Source: Gymnogyps californianus
Taxonomy: Eukaryota > Chordata > Aves > Accipitriformes > Cathartidae
Direction of reading: 5' to 3'
DNA: 64,000 bases
NCBI RefSeq assembly: GCF_018139145.2
Contig: NC_059471.1
Location: 208,463,494-208,527,493, forward strand
The translations under genes were made by a program, and so were the position numbers. Position 1 is the first letter of the stretch; every line of letters begins with the position of its first letter. Positions 1 through 15,189 of the stretch are shown piece after piece. The notes beneath the pieces were generated by a model. It was not told the DNA's origin, made no database searches, and worked only from the letters and a program-made list of their open reading frames with translations.

Positions 1-1307
1 GACCCCTGTTCATAAATTTAAAGCCAGCAAACACAGAAATCCTTGTATCACCTGTGGGGCTTGGTAAGTCTTCGCCTCTAAACAATGCATATTACATCCC
101 AAGATATATGATTAAGCATACTGGATTAGAAATTCTTAGTGTGAAGCAGTAACAAATATAGGTAACAGGCCTTTATAGATTCCTTGCAAAAGCATTCCTG
201 TATAGAGTTTAACACATTCGAAGCTCAGGATGCGGGGGGTTGTCCATTAGGTGGCACCAAATTTTTCCATATGTATGGAAACTGTAGGCAACAGAGAGAA
301 GCGTTTATCTGCTCGTAGCTGTCAGGTGCTCTCCCAGCTAGTCTCCATTCAGAGACAGAACCTCTGAGATGGCATTGCAGCCCGTCAGCACGCAACACTG
401 ACGGGTGTTCATGTAGATAGGGAAGTGTGTGCTTCAGCCCATGTTTAGCTAATCACTCGTCTGGTGTAAAGCTTCTTTTTATCATATCTTCCAGTCTGTC
501 TGCATCATACTCAGCAAGGGTCACTGTGGCACTTGAAAATATTTTCAGTTCCTTCTTTGGATCTTCACTCTTTCCTAAACAGTGGGAAGTGTTTTTCTTG
601 TCTCATGTTCTCTACAGCTACTCAATCAGAAGAAAGCCCCTATTTTTCAACTAATCAGTCAGCTTCCACTGTGCAAATTGCAGAGCTATTACTATCACTG
701 GGATAGGCTGATACTTCTAAGAATAGTACAGTGGTCTGTGAATAAGAAGATGAAAGATTGTCTTTTCTTTCTTTAGTATTGTCTAAGACTAAAACTGTTT
801 CTACTTCCCCATTAGCACCAGTCATGAAAGTCCTTGCCTAGAATTTTGCTTCCTTTTATCCTTTCTTTCACACACATCTCAGGAACTCTCAGGTCTCTCT
901 AATGAGTCACTTCAGACCCATTTGGAAAGTATCAGTAAACGTGATACAAACCTTTGCTTTATTTAGACATAACTCAATGCTTATTTCTATTTAGCAGTCC
1001 CAAAACTGTATGAGCAGCAAATGTATGAATGATATGGATTGATTCCACTTCACCCACACTACGACAGAACTAATTTAGCAAGCTCGGTGCTCACACAATG
1101 ATGAACATCGCCTGGAATGACTCATTTCCTTTTACTGTGTCATCTTAAAGGTTAATTTCATGGGGTTCTGTTCAGCACATTATCTAGTAACTAAGAAATA
1201 ATCAAACATTCTATTCATTGAGGTGACTGGTCTGCATCGCTAAATGGCACTGTCATTGCACTTGGGCAGGTAAATGGTACTCATCTTTCCCATGCAAATA
1301 GATTCTA

Positions 1308-1346
1308 ACGATGAACATGTACGATGAACATGAACAATGTACATGG
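1308..1346. repeat. 13-bp tandem repeat, three units
   Basis: Three adjacent 13-mers: ACGATGAACATGT, ACGATGAACATGA and ACAATGTACATGG. The first two differ at one base and the third has diverged. A simple local duplication with no evident function. Confidence 0.7.
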
Positions 1347-4300
1347 GAGTCTGCTTTTCACCACATTGCTTTCCTCACAGTTCTAGAAATCCTTTGCTCT
1401 AGCACTAACCAGATCATCCTAATGTCCTCTTTACCTCCTGTCTGCTCTTTTTTACCTTGTGCCTGCCCTAATGTAGCTAACATGCAGCCTTACCCTCCAA
1501 CATAGGACTGTCCCGTATTTACTGTGCATTTGTAATCTGGTCTGTCTGCACATGAGCGGTGTATAAGCTCATAGGCCTGGGCTAAGGCAACCTTGGTGCT
1601 CTTGTACCAAATAGCGGTTGTTAGGAGTCTTCTCCCGGCTCCGATGAGAAGTGCTCAGAAACAGGGACTGCCTGAGACCCCACAGTGCTTCTGAAAACGG
1701 AACCCTCATAGAACAACAAGGCCTGTGTGCAGTACCAAAACCAACCCTGCTTGTCTGGGTATCTTTGAAGGATATTCCAGACATGTTTCCTCCTGACCTG
1801 AGCTGGTTTGGGATGGGAAGGGAGCAGAAAGGTAGCACATGAGCAAGTAAGAAGAATCCAAACCTACTCCCTGTGTCTTTAATTGCCAGTTTCTTTTTGC
1901 AGGTGTACATCTCTGGCTCTCTGCTCTATCCCTGCTGGCCTTTTAGGAATAACTTTATCAAAAGAAAAAAAAAAACCCACAGAAAATCCTTTACGCTTTC
2001 ACAGACTAAGGAACAACTATAGTACAAGCACTACTGCTGGATGATCGTACGGTTCTTTCTCATCAGACAAATTACCTGTATCATCTTTAAGGCCTTATGG
2101 ACTTTTTAAGACTTAATACTTCTCAGTTATTAGCATGTCCTTTTGGTTTGGCAGCAGTGAGTCCCCAGGGAAAGGTCCCTTACAGTCACAACTTATAGGT
2201 ATATGCATAACATTACATACGTAGGTGGATAAAGCTCATTTTAGATCAAAGAACATTATTATTAAATCAAATTATTAATATATGTCTTCTTGGCATTCAG
2301 AATTAGACATAGAGCTGCAGACCTATTACTCTGTATCTTTGTACATTATTAGCAAACTTCATCACCAAAAATGTAAAGTATTTTCTCTGTATTTCCTTAA
2401 TATCAGAAGGGAGACACTTTTTTCACATGTTTTTCATGTGAGATCTTATTATTACTCAAACTGTTCAAATCCAGTTCAAGACCTAAATGAAAGTGTACAG
2501 TCATTCCATACGTTTTGTTTTGGACTGATAGTGCCCACATCCAAAGAGAAGAAGGATTAACATGTTATAAACATATGAATAAGCTACTTCTTAATTTGCA
2601 AATGTTCGTCACATAGCCATACACTAATGAACAATCCCTTTTGTGAAAGTCAATGTAAGATCCAAAATTTAAAGAAAAATCAGCTGGAATGAGCATCACG
2701 GTCCTATAATGACTGGAGTGTTTTACAGCATCATTGGAAATAATTTTTAAGAAAGCTACTGTTTCATAACTAGGTGGTTTGGGGCATAACAGGAAGATGG
2801 GCAATAACGCCAGGAAAAAAAGTACAATGATATCATCAAGCAAGAAAAAGTAACTGTGCTAAACTTCTGCAATTCCTATTCATGTCAGTTGGGGGAGAAA
2901 CTGCTCAGCACCTCTGACTTTTCCTTGGCACTTTGCAACATACATTCCTAGGAAAACAGCAGATAAGAACTTATGAAGAGGATTGACTTGAGCTGTTGAA
3001 GAAGAAAATCACTAAATAGAAGTGTATGTCCAAGAGCAAAGGCTGCAAAATCACAGCTCTTGCTTTAATTGTACGTCACATGGCAATACTTAATGAGAGA
3101 TGCCAATGTCACGGTAGTCACTTCTGGACTTGCTCAAAATTCATGAATTTTTGCTTCACAATAAAGTTTTAATAAAGTCTTATTAAAGTGTTAAGCTTCC
3201 TAAACTCTTAATGGATATTCTCTCATTTTTATAAAACCTAAATATATATTGAAGTGTAATATACTTTCAATATTTGCCCCATATCAAATTTAAATATATA
3301 GATAATACACTTCCACCTAGTTACCCTGTACAGAGCCCTCCAAATTAGTCCTGTGGATGCCCTAGCATACAAAGAATTGTTTTCAGACCATTTCTTTTGT
3401 TTAACATAACTGACACCCAAACCTTCTCACTGTGAACACTTAGTGTGTATCCTATGTGTGGTACATCTCTCGTGTTGCCATTTGTTACGTTAATAATGTA
3501 TAGAGAAGAGAATAATGAGCAATTAATTTTCATGTAATCGGTGTTGTGAAAGATGGCAGCCAAAATAAAAGTATATGAACGTTAAAAAAACCCCTCACCA
3601 GTATCCATAGAAAAAAAAAGACAGGAAATTTTACAATTGAACAACATAAAACCAGACTTCACAGTATAAATTTTTGCCACTATCAGATTTAGGGGACTAC
3701 CTGCTACTTACTGGGAATGACATTATAACATTCTTTATAGCTATAAATCATGAAGGGATGTTGTGCCTCTGTGAAAGCCACGGCCAAAATCAGCATGGAA
3801 AATAACAACTCACTGTTTTATCTAGGTTATCCTTTCACTGAACATTTTAATGTATCTGTTCCCCTGTTCAGTCTTAAGCGATTCCTACATTATATGGCAT
3901 CCTGTTTCAGGAGAATTATTAATCTTAGCCTGCAATGGCAATATAGTTCAGATCAACTAAAATTCAGCTAAGACATGTCAATTGGCAATGTTTTGTTTGT
4001 TTTTCATGCAAGATGCATATTTAGGGAAGGTAAGGATGTTATGGCATCCCTTGGAAAGAATAGGAGATGTGTAACTTGCTTATGTTTTTACCCAGCACAT
4101 AATTTACTGTACCTGTACTATCTGTCATGACAACTGAAAGCAAGGGAATAAATTGCAGGAAATTTAACACAGACATACTGGGAAATATGCAAGAATTTGG
4201 GCCTTAACATTATTTGAATGTGTTTGAATCTGGTGGTATGATCATACTTTTAATGAAGACTACGTTAGCTTTTAGACTTTCAAAATACACAAGCTATCCT

Positions 4301-7300
4301 TTCATGCTAAATACCATGGAGAAAAGTATTTAAAAATGGTTAGAAAGTGTTGAACTTAATATTGTGTCATGAATAATCAATAGTGGATGCTAAATTCTGC
4401 ACTAAGGTTTTTAAATGGGGATCCAAAGGCTTTCACAGTATTTGCCCGTGACCTGGCTACAGAATGTTCTTCTGTATCCACACATTAAATACTGAGCACA
4501 AGAGGAAGCCTTCTCACAGGAGTGCAACACACTGGTTAAAGGCAAGCTGACAGTCAGTGAAGAACAATTCAACATTTTACTATTTTATTTGTATTATTTG
4601 TTTTTATTTATTTATTATATATGTATTTTATTAAGACTGGAATGGTATTCTACATATTGCATTATTTCTAAATTGTTCATAAAGACCACTAGTGTAATGT
4701 AATGATCCAGATTTCATCTTTCTTTCCCATTCCCTGCTCTTGAGGCATTTAACTGATCATTTGCACTCATCGTCACACATATTTAAAGAGGGTGTTCCTT
4801 TACTGGAAAATGTACAACTGAGGGTCTAGGTATTGTAATTTTATGTCTCAGGTTGAACTGACCAGTACATGCCTGTGGGGATCTGGCCTTACAATAGCAG
4901 TTGCAAAATTATGCATAAACAAAGATGGGACTAATTATAATTGAAAATTGTTGCTTTAAAAATCCTTTTCAATGCAATAAAAATCAAGACAAAAAAGTAG
5001 AACTTTCCCAGAAAGTGCCTGAACTATCACACTAAATAATAGCTTAGGGTTTATCGTTTGGAAGACAGACCAGCTGCAAAACAGAAAGAAAGATCCAATC
5101 CAAAATAAAATGGTCCCAACTGCCCATTTTTGATGGAATTTAGTAGTAAGCAGCTCCATTTCAAACACAGGTCTCCTTAGAAGCAGAAGTATCTGAGCAA
5201 CTGAACATCAAATGTGTTGGGAAAGGCCCAGAATCAAGGTTTCCTAGTCCCTTGGCAGGTACCGAACCACGACGTTTTCACATAAAAGCAGTCAGGATCA
5301 GCTACACCATATATGTGATGACTTGGAAATATTCTTAAAATCTCCATGTTTCAAATGCAGTGTGAACCACCTCACATACACTGCATCCTTTCAGAGACAT
5401 AAGCAGAGCTCAGACCCTGGAGAACTTAGTTGCTATCTGCCCACGTCTGCCAGACACCAAGATCGGCAGTCTGAAATCTCTTTGGCTTCAGGTTTTTTAC
5501 ATTTTATATTCTAGTTTGCTTCAGCTGTTACACCCAAGAAAAGGAAATGTCAGTACATGCTGACCTAAAAACGCTCATTCTACCATGTATCGTTCGTGAA
5601 ATCTGATCTCCAATATCCAAAGCAAATAGCTATTACTATAAGATTATTACTATCTTACTGAGTTAAATGTAATTGTCTGCAAAGCCTTGTATTTTGTAAT
5701 CAGTTAGTACTCTTCCCCCACAACCATCCAAATCAAGGCTAATTCCATTTTTCCAGAAATGATAAGATTTAAGTTCCTAACCAAAACAGTTTGGAAAGTT
5801 ACCTAGAACATAGTAATGTACCTATAAGGTAATTTCAGAAGTTTTCAAATGGACCATAAACCCCAAAGATCTTAATAGAATTCTGCTTGCTGCTGTATTT
5901 AGAGCGATATCAAACAGTTTTAAATTCATTTTGGATTTGAGGCACTCCCATTACAAACAAGGAGAAACAATACAGATTTCAATGAGTTCTGGCTCAAACG
6001 TCAGGATCTGTACAGGAAAAAAGCACAGCATACCTTCAGGCAATATTTCAGGCAACAAATATTTTTTTAATTAGAAGCAGTTCAAAGTTGGAAAAGGTCT
6101 GTTACTTGCCCCAAGGTTTAAATGAAATTCAGAGATACATTTTGATTATTTAATAGGTTTTTTCAAAAGGTTTTTGTTTTGTTGGAATGTGGAACAAAAA
6201 TAAGATTTGATACTCAATTTCTGCTTGATGAAATGATTTCAAGCTTTAGTCACTAATAATTTAGATGATTTGCAATTCAGTATCTTCAATTTCAGTTACA
6301 TTTTAAGTTGTATTATTACATTACAAGTATACTTTAAGTGGCTTTTTATCAGCCTTTTCATATGGAAACATGAAGTTGTAACTATCTAATTTTACATGGT
6401 AAGCCTCAAATATGTACCGTAGTCAAAATGATAAATCTGGATAAAGAGTAATCATTTTTAATCAACATTTTGCTCTGTTTTCTGTCAAATGATATAATCA
6501 CCTGCTCCTTTTGTCTCAAAGAAACCTGAAGATTCCCATACATGATTTTCCCAGCCATACCTTATGGATGATCTAATTAGGTTTTGGAATAGAACATGCT
6601 TCAAGAAATTTGAAATAAAGTCTTTATGTAGTTTTTTGAGAGTGCTCACAGCATTTTTCTTTCTTTAAGCTGACTTCCAAAACATTTTCTGTATTAATTT
6701 ACATAATATTCCTGTTTTGCAATGTACTATATTGCAAAACTGATTGCAGAAAATTATTTTTTGTTCTTCAACTTTCTTTACCGTTTCAATTGAATAAGAA
6801 AATCACTGTCAGATCAGATTAGATCAGAGCACAGTACAGCCCAGTTCAACATCTCCTCTGAAAACAGTTGATACCAGATGCTTCAGAAGTTGTTTAGAAA
6901 ACCTTGGAAAATTCTGGAATAACTTGATTACACAATTTTTTTTTTCCCCTAAGTACCTCCAGAGATTGGTTGATTTAATTTAAGTAATTTAGGAAATATC
7001 TTGGTTTTCTCTATTTCCTCTCTGTGTGTTACCTGATACTTATAGAAAACACAGGCTTTATCTATGTGACCATGTCACTTTTAGAAACACTGAAGTGAAG
7101 CTCTGTGACCAAGCATTCCAAATTTGTGTCCAAGCCTTACACATTACCATGAGCAAAGTCCATCTAAAAGACAGATAATGTTCTACTCTGAGACAACGCA
7201 CTTTCAGTAGTCCTTCTTTCTTCACAGTAAATTGTTAATAATTGTTAATAACGTTCCTTATAGTCTTGGAAGAATCAAATGTGCATACAGCTATCTAGAA

Positions 7301-10300
7301 AAGACTTTGAAATAACAGCGGTTAAAGAAAGTCTGCTTGCTGCAGTACCCAGTTTCACTGGCAGGAAAATGTGCTGTTTGTAAGCATCTTTACTTCTGGG
7401 AAGTGTGTCTTGCAAACAGCTAACACACTGCCTCCGAGATATTCAGTGACAGTGGCTATTTGTTTACCTGACTTGCAGCAGAACAAACCCTGAGTGGGGA
7501 CAATTCAACTTGGGCCTTGAATCTTTGCTACGTTTTACATTAATACAGCACTCCGTGGAGTGGCAAGGCTGGCCTAATGTTCCTGGAGATCCAGATTTCA
7601 GGAACGGGATTGAAGGTTAAAATTGCTACGTGTAGATGCAAAATGTTTTAATGCGCTTTTTGGAATCCAAGAGCAGGGGAAATTGTCCATAAGCACATAG
7701 CTATATTTAACCTCTACTTTAAGATGACCCTCACTTTGATTTCACTGGATTGTTTTCACACTAAAATCACATCAAACTGTTAGTCTGCTGGTTTAAGCCC
7801 ACAATAATCTGCACAATAGGAAACAGAATTATGTTTTTTTTAGCTTCTCAGTTCACTGGGAAGTCACTATCAAACTCAGTTCAGTGGTTATGAAAAAAGA
7901 CTTTTTCATGCTGTAATAAGATTTTTTGTCTTGGAATGCCTATGTATGTGAGCCCAAATATATATTGTTCCTTAAAAACAACAAACAAAAAAATTCTTGG
8001 TTTTGCTTTATGAGATGTGCTCCAGCATGCCTAATGTATGCACTTAGCATCTAAATTTTAGATGGTCAGTGAGCTGGTTCACTTAAAACAAATACCTACG
8101 TTCCCTATACAGTCAATGGAGACTGGAGGGTGCTTTTGATGACTTCCACTGGTAAGACAAATTGGCCTCAGTTTAGGTACCAAAGGATTTACATGTGCCT
8201 GGTTTCTTTCTAAATCTGCTACACAGAAGCCTGTCCTTGAAAACAGAAGACAAGAAACAGAGCAATACAGGCACATTTTTTTGATGCTCTAAGTTGAAAT
8301 TCAACTTCTTTTTAGCACCCACAGCCAGTAGTTGCTATGCAGAGGGGCACGCACAGTTTCTATGTGTCCCCTGCTTTTTGCCTGTGCATCAGGTATAACA
8401 TGATCTAGAGAACGTATTCCTAGTCTACCTCTTACAATGCCAGACAGACTGCCTTTGTTTGACCAGAGCTGTAGCTTTATCCCAGAACGTCTTGGGCCCA
8501 GTAACTAAAACTGTCGCTATAGCTGAGATTCAACTCTGTGCCCACAGAGCTGGCTCTGCACTCTGTATTCTTCTCTCCAGCATTGGCCAAATCAGAAAAG
8601 TCACAGCCTCCCCCTTGTCACCTCTGCCAGCGTGTACTGGGAATACACAAATAGGAAATACAACTGCATCTGCTTACAAATACGCACCAATTGGATTTTA
8701 ATACAGTGTCATACTGTAATATAGTCAATGTCTGGCCTGCAACCATGTGTCTGACGTAAGAATGGACAGATCATATTAAAAATAATGAAAGAAGGAATTA
8801 AACTCTTTTGTGGAGACAAATGAACCTTAATAGTACTCACAGTGTCAGAATATAGCAAGAACTATCCAAGAAGAGTAAGAGGGCAAGACTAGGACCACAT
8901 GGATGGGTGATATCTGTCAATGTCAGAGGCAGAGAATCAAAGCACCCATGATGTGTATGATCCCAGAGGACAGCAAAGCGCTGTATGGTCCCAGGGGGAG
9001 CCGAGAAGAAAGCTTTGTGGGCAGCCTGATGACAACGCTGCCTACGGCTGTTTCTGCTGTGCTCAGAGAAAACAGGGCTTCAGGCACATTCTCTGGAAGC
9101 AAGGAGGACTCTTTCCAAGAAGTACCTGGATATTCTTCCTAACAGGAACTATCCATCAAGGTCCTGAATAACAACAGCTGTCAAAAGCAGTGCGTCTGAT
9201 AATTGCTAATTGTATAGCTCACATAAGTACTTTACAATAGCTAGTAGTGGTTTCTAATATGATCTTAGTGGAATGATATTGAAAGCTAGTTATAACACCA
9301 ATAACATTTTTACCAGTCATCCTCCACAATTTGTGTTATAAACATCTGATGAATGCTTTTAGCCTGGCCTTTGTGATTGTTCTCCACTTCATTACCTCTG
9401 GAACATCTAGTGACTGTGTTTGCATCTACTCCCTGCTTGAAGCATCCAGGTTATTTTGCTTGTCTCTACAAATTAGAGTTACCTGTTTAAGACTAAACAG
9501 AAACTCCCTAAAGATATATTTTGAAGAAATTATTTATCTGTTATTAAGAATCCAATTTCCTGGTGCTATTTGTATGACAGGGCTTTTCCAGCAAAATTGA
9601 TTTTCAGCAATAATAAGTTGTTCAAGGTATTTTCAGAGTTCTTGATCATAAAGAAGGTGCAATCTATACTAGTCTATGTGGCACGTAACAAGGCTAAATG
9701 CAGGAGTGAAAAATCTGTAACTTGTGTTATACAAAAGGCCAGATCTTTACTGGTCCTAGTATGTATCAATTTAATGCTTCTTTCTCATAGCTTTAAAAAA
9801 ATTTATAAGTGCTCCATAAGTTTTCTCTTATCTTCTGCTTTAGATTACATAAAAAGATCGTGAGAGGTCAGTCTATACAGCTGCTCAACTACTTCCTAGG
9901 TCCAAGTTACTCTCTAATAGCTATTTTCAGTGTTGATTTTTATTGCAGGGAAACTAAAGATAGAGCAATTACAGTGCTAGGCAGAAACATTACAAACTCA
10001 TATTACCTGCTTTATCTCACTGAAACAGATATTTCAGGTATGCAAGAAGTTTTCTAATCAAGTATCCTTGCAAAATCCCAGTTGTATCATTCTGCAGCCA
10101 TAAGATTAAACTAAATCTCCATAAACTAGATGCCCTATATTGTGAAGCAGGGAAAAGTATTATTTTCTAAGTGTGTTTCAACTGCCACAAAACAGATTTA
10201 GTAAATAAAGTTGTGGATAGTGTTACAGTAACCAGCTCTCACAGATTTCTATGTCAAACGTTCATACTGCAAGTCTTTCTTCTCCCATTTCCTTCTGTAA

Positions 10301-13300
10301 GCCCCACACAGGTGCTGAAACAATTCTCATTCCTTCTGGTGATTCTGATTTCCTTCTCATGTCTCAGCAAATGGCCAAACTAAACTCTCAGTACAGCACA
10401 GCTCCTACCATATTAAGAACGGAATTGAGACCACCGTCAGTGGGATTGCTTATGAAATGGCTAAACCAGTGTGACAAAGCTCTCTTCCTTCCTTTCTTCA
10501 TTCGAACAGATATAAGGTTAATTGTAACATGTAAGTGATACACTTTGTTGGGGTGTCCTTTCTACTAACTTAATTTTTAGAATAGACTTTCCCTTTAAAA
10601 AAAAATATTTCTAAATATTTAAAAGGCATTTTCTTATATGCTGAATGCCCACTGCCACACTTAGCAAGAACAGTGCTGCACATTTGTTAATTATTACTTA
10701 TTTGAAAGAAGTACAAGGCAGAACAAAATACATGGATGAGAGGAGCACAACTACGCAAGTGAAGATTTACAGCTGATGGGGGCATTTAGGGGTTTGTTTA
10801 GATTACGTCCTTTCTAAAGAGCTTTAGGGCAAAGCTTTCAACCGAACTATGGCATTGCCTGTTATTTTGTGCACACTTCCTTTGATAAAGTCAGTTTCTG
10901 CTGGGACAGATAAACCTGAGCCTATAGCCCGGGGGATATGTTGAGAGTAAGCTCTCTTCTCTTCCAACCCCACAGAATAAGCATGGACAGCACAATAAAT
11001 CACTAAGACTAATGCTCAGAGAACAGGGTAAAGTTAATTCTTTGTTTTCTCCAATGCAGTAATAAATTAAAGCAGTCTAACTGCAAAATGGAAGTGCAGG
11101 ACAGGAAGACTGTTTCTGTTAATTTAAGACCTGATCCTAAGTTTTTTGAGAATTTTTCCTTTCCTTCTTGTGTTCCTTTTAATTTCTTTTCATCATTTTC
11201 CAGCTTCATCATGCTATCTACTTTCTGCCAGAAGTGGGAGACTCAGAGGGACTCAAGAAGGGATGCTGGCTCTTCACCATCCCTAGCTTCATGGGGACTG
11301 GAAAATCTCTTTTCACTGTGATGCCCTGATCAATGTTTCTAATTTTAGCTGGCTAAGCAGCAAGCAGCACTCACTACAGTCTTTTAAAACTCAGGAAGAT
11401 CTGGTGCCTATTGCACTTCCCACCGATCGATGACCAAGATCAGTCAGTGTTACACTTAAGCCCATCTATAACTCAGGGATAAGAGGGAAGTGTGGCAAGA
11501 GGAGTAGGGAGAAGGATAGTGACTTACTGCTTCTGTTCTGGTTTTCCAACTATTTAGGTGCCCATGAGCATTCCAGCCACATTGCGTTTTCCAAGCAACA
11601 TCCAAAGCATGTCTATGATATGACAAGAGATAGTTTTGATGAGATGGACAGCCATTACACATGCTATTGCCTTTGCAAAAGACCTTCTGAAACTGGGTCT
11701 GGTCTTGTTATTCAGCACTTGGTGCTATCCAAACTAGCCCAAAAATGCTTCAAGCAAGCTGCAGGAAAATTGTTCTTAACACTTTCTTTATAAACCTTTC
11801 ATGGACTGGTCAATAATCCAGTTGCATGTCCCACTGTTCTTATGAGAGGACTTAAAATAAATCATGTGTTTCCAATGCCAGTAAATAATATGCTTTAAGA
11901 TGACAAGGACTTAAAAACTTGAAAAGGTATGATTGAAAACTTATGATCTGAAAACACATGAAGGGAACATCGCTGGGGCACGGCTGAGGTGAAACAGATT
12001 CTGGAAGCTGGCTAGTTGGCACTTTTACCTGGAGGAGTAAGAAAGCTGCTTGTATTCAAAGATGTTATTGCCCAGAACCCAGGAAATACTTTGCAGATTA
12101 AACAGTGATGCTAATATTCCAACAGCCTCTATCCAACATTGTTTATACCCAGATTCATCTTACTTATACTAGCCAAAGTGTAGTTAATCGTCTCCCCACA
12201 TTGGCCATCTCCTCTCTAGTCTGCTCATTAGCCTTATTTACATCCTCCTCAGAGAAAGGATTGTAGGTAGTATAAATACTCAAGATATTTTTCTCCAGTT
12301 AATGCAGACTTCATTGTGCATGAGAGATTGCTCACGCACCATGAACCTGTTGGTTTTGTTTCAGCTTCCACCTGAAGGCTTCCCTAGACTCAAAGTTGCT
12401 ACATAGGGTGCTCATATTTCTAAGTCTCTCATATTTCGGTCACATTTCTGGGTCGTCAACTGATTCTTGGGTTTTTGTAGTAGATTTCCACCCAACATAG
12501 CAGCTTCCCTCTTTACCATCATATATACCTCCTTATACCTTTACCACAGTTTTATTTTTGATTAACTGCCTGTCCTGGAAATAATGAAGGGCTGTGGTAA
12601 TGACACTTGGACCCATATAGATGAGGGTCCCAGTGAGCCCTGGCTTTTTCTTCTGTGCCTTCAAAGAAATCTCTCAGTATCCGTTCTTCTATTGTGAAGC
12701 CTAAGGCTACGGGATGCTTGAAGTGGTCTAGGTCAGAAGCCAAAGTCCACACCATGGGTGAGAGCTGTAGAGTATTCTGGTTAAGGCAGACTTCTGACAG
12801 GGCTTCCTCGGTATGCCTCCTTCTTCAGAGAACTGAAGGTGGGGAGCTTGACTGCTCTCTGAAGTCCATGGAGGCAATCCAAATAGCTCTTTGCTCCTTT
12901 CTCCTATAATATTCTGTTCTGGGTGGAAAACACTTCCCACTGGTCTAGATGCAGCCCTCTTTTGCCAGTCACAGCATGATGTTTTGGTACACCCTGTTCA
13001 TCTCATATGTCAGTCCTGGTGTGGAAAGCTGTATGGTGGCAAGCAGTGAACATGTTTCTCCCCATAGTGGCTTAATATATGTGAGGAAGTGTTCTCTTTG
13101 ACACCGTGGCCAAGGTCTATGGCTTCAAGAGATAATAAGCTGTGCCATCCCATGACAGTCCAAGGGAAGGCTCTTAGTTTCAATCTGAGGAATGATTCTA
13201 ATGTTTATTTGGCCTCATATTAGGGCATGAGAGAGAGAGTGAGCTGTGCACTAAAGGTCTTCTTACAAAAGGAAACTGTGATACTTGAATATATAAGAAT

Positions 13301-14908
13301 ATGTAAGACTTTCTATAGAAGAAGGAAAAGAAGCGTGAATAAATAGGGATAAGAAGAATAAGGAGACTTCAGTTTTATTTCCTGAAGGCATCTTAAAGTT
13401 CTGAGGTTGCACAGTTTTCTAGAGAAGAAAGAGAGCTCTGACATTCCCAATAAAGATCCACTCCTTCAAAATACTCTCCTGAGGGGAACTGGCCATGTGG
13501 CCTGGGGAACTTCCAGAACAATTAAAGGCAACCAACCAATTTGGAAAACTGATCATCTGCATCTTAGCAGTTGAATCTAAGTCTGAAAGGTACTGAGGAC
13601 ATTTAAGAACTCATCATCAATCTTCAGACTTTGACACTGGGGACATTGGATGTGCTTTTCCCTACTCTTGGACCTGCCATCAGGCTGCAGGTGGCTCTTC
13701 TTAGAGGACCTTCATGGTGTTTTGAGGAGCAATGTTTCTTGCATCCTAAGGGGAGCAGTTATTAATCTAGATCAAAACAAATACCTAAGGATTGGACTGA
13801 GGGGCAGAGCACCATTAACTACCACAGAACTCTCAAATGGCAGCGCATTTTCTCTTCTCTGACCTACTTAACAGCTTTAGCAGGGTGGCAGTATCTTTCA
13901 CTGTGTGTATGTACATCAGGTAGTTTTTCTTATAATATTATCGGACCAGTTTCAGTGTGGGGAAGCTTAAAATACCCCTGTATGATGAATATTTTTATTA
14001 AATTATAAAGGCAAAATTCAACTGAATTGAATTGAATAGCATGTCTCTGCTAGCACAAATTGTTTATATACTAAAATTCTACAGTGAAGGTCTGTGACTC
14101 ATAAGGTAGGTGGCATCCTTCCATGTTATGCTAGAAATGTTACATTGTTATATTTGCTATAAAATAGAAACTGGGAGTGTTATTTCAGTATTTTTAATAA
14201 TAAGAGGTTTTGTCTTCACTATACATGATTTTCCTATTTTTAAGTTTGGGAAGATATTATTTAAATGAGGCATACATATTAAAAATAAACGTGCACTCAT
14301 AAAGCCTCAGACAAGTTAACAAAAATCTGATCAGTGTCATGGTTGCTGTTGAGTGGAGTTTCAGCAAAGGCAGTGAGATCACACAAATCAAGTTCACCAT
14401 TAGCTTTTAGACCATGCAAGTTCCCCAGAATTGCCAGGAGACTGGAAAGTCAACGAATCTCTTCATCTTGGTGAATGTCAGCTGGCTTAAGCATTGCAAC
14501 ACAGTATGCCTGGCTGATTGAAAACTTGGAACGAAGAGAGACACCCATGGTTCACCAGTTCCCAGGCTCTCCAGTCAGCCTGTTGAAATGGCCCAATAAG
14601 AAAACTCGAATGCTGAGGGCATCCAGCAAGTTTGTAACAGTTGGTAACACACATTAATATTTTATTTCTGCTCTTTACTCTTGTGGCAGGTACCCCTGCC
14701 CTGATTGAGAGCGAAACTTCTCGGCCAGTGAAAAGAGAAAAAAAACTAGAAGCCACAGTTTGGGGGTCGAGCTGCCCTGCCCGCATGGTGGAGTCGGGAT
14801 ACGACTGCCAGGCACACACTTCGGTCCAGGAATAAGGAAGTGTTGGCCCTCGGCCAGTGAGGACTAACATGATCTTATTCGACATCCACAGATCACATTC
14901 GACTAGGG

Positions 14909-14914
14909 TATAAA
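14909..14914 (+). promoter_or_regulatory. TATA box of the solo LTR
   Basis: TATAAA in the context AGGGTATAAACGG, about 230 bp into the LTR, followed by a GC-rich stretch where transcription of the old provirus would have started. Position and context are seen; past or present activity is inferred. Confidence 0.6.
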
Positions 14915-15183
14915 CGGAGCCTCGCCGGGGGGCAAATTGAGTCGGTCCTCCTTGGAGCAGCGGGTCTACAGTCGGGGACTCTCCCCTTGGGTCGGGATGC
15001 CACCTAAGGTAACTCCTGCAAGTTGAGAGCCTTCATCTTTTAGATCAGTGATATACGCATTTTGGGTTATCATTTGTAAAGCTTAAGAATTCTTAAGTCG
15101 GTTGTGTAGTATTAATTTCCCCTTACATCATTGAACCTGTGATTTACTAATTTCGTTGGAGTTCTAAACAATTTTGAATGAAG

Positions 15184-15189
15184 AATAAA
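15184..15189 (+). terminator. Polyadenylation signal of the solo LTR
   Basis: AATAAA about 275 bp after the TATA box and about 50 bp before the LTR end, with T-rich and GT-containing sequence following (TTTAATTTGACTGTGTGAG). This fits the R/U5 boundary of a retroviral LTR. Confidence 0.55.

Noticed and set aside
1569..1910. Minus-strand open frame of 113 codons
   Set aside because: A plus-strand frame overlaps it over much of the same stretch, the protein text is not recognisable, and there is no match to the PCLO exon order. Chance openness in a slightly GC-richer patch.
14487..14885. Minus-strand open frame of 132 codons
   Set aside because: It crosses the left boundary of the solo LTR at 14682, so it joins host and LTR sequence. 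It has no known domain.
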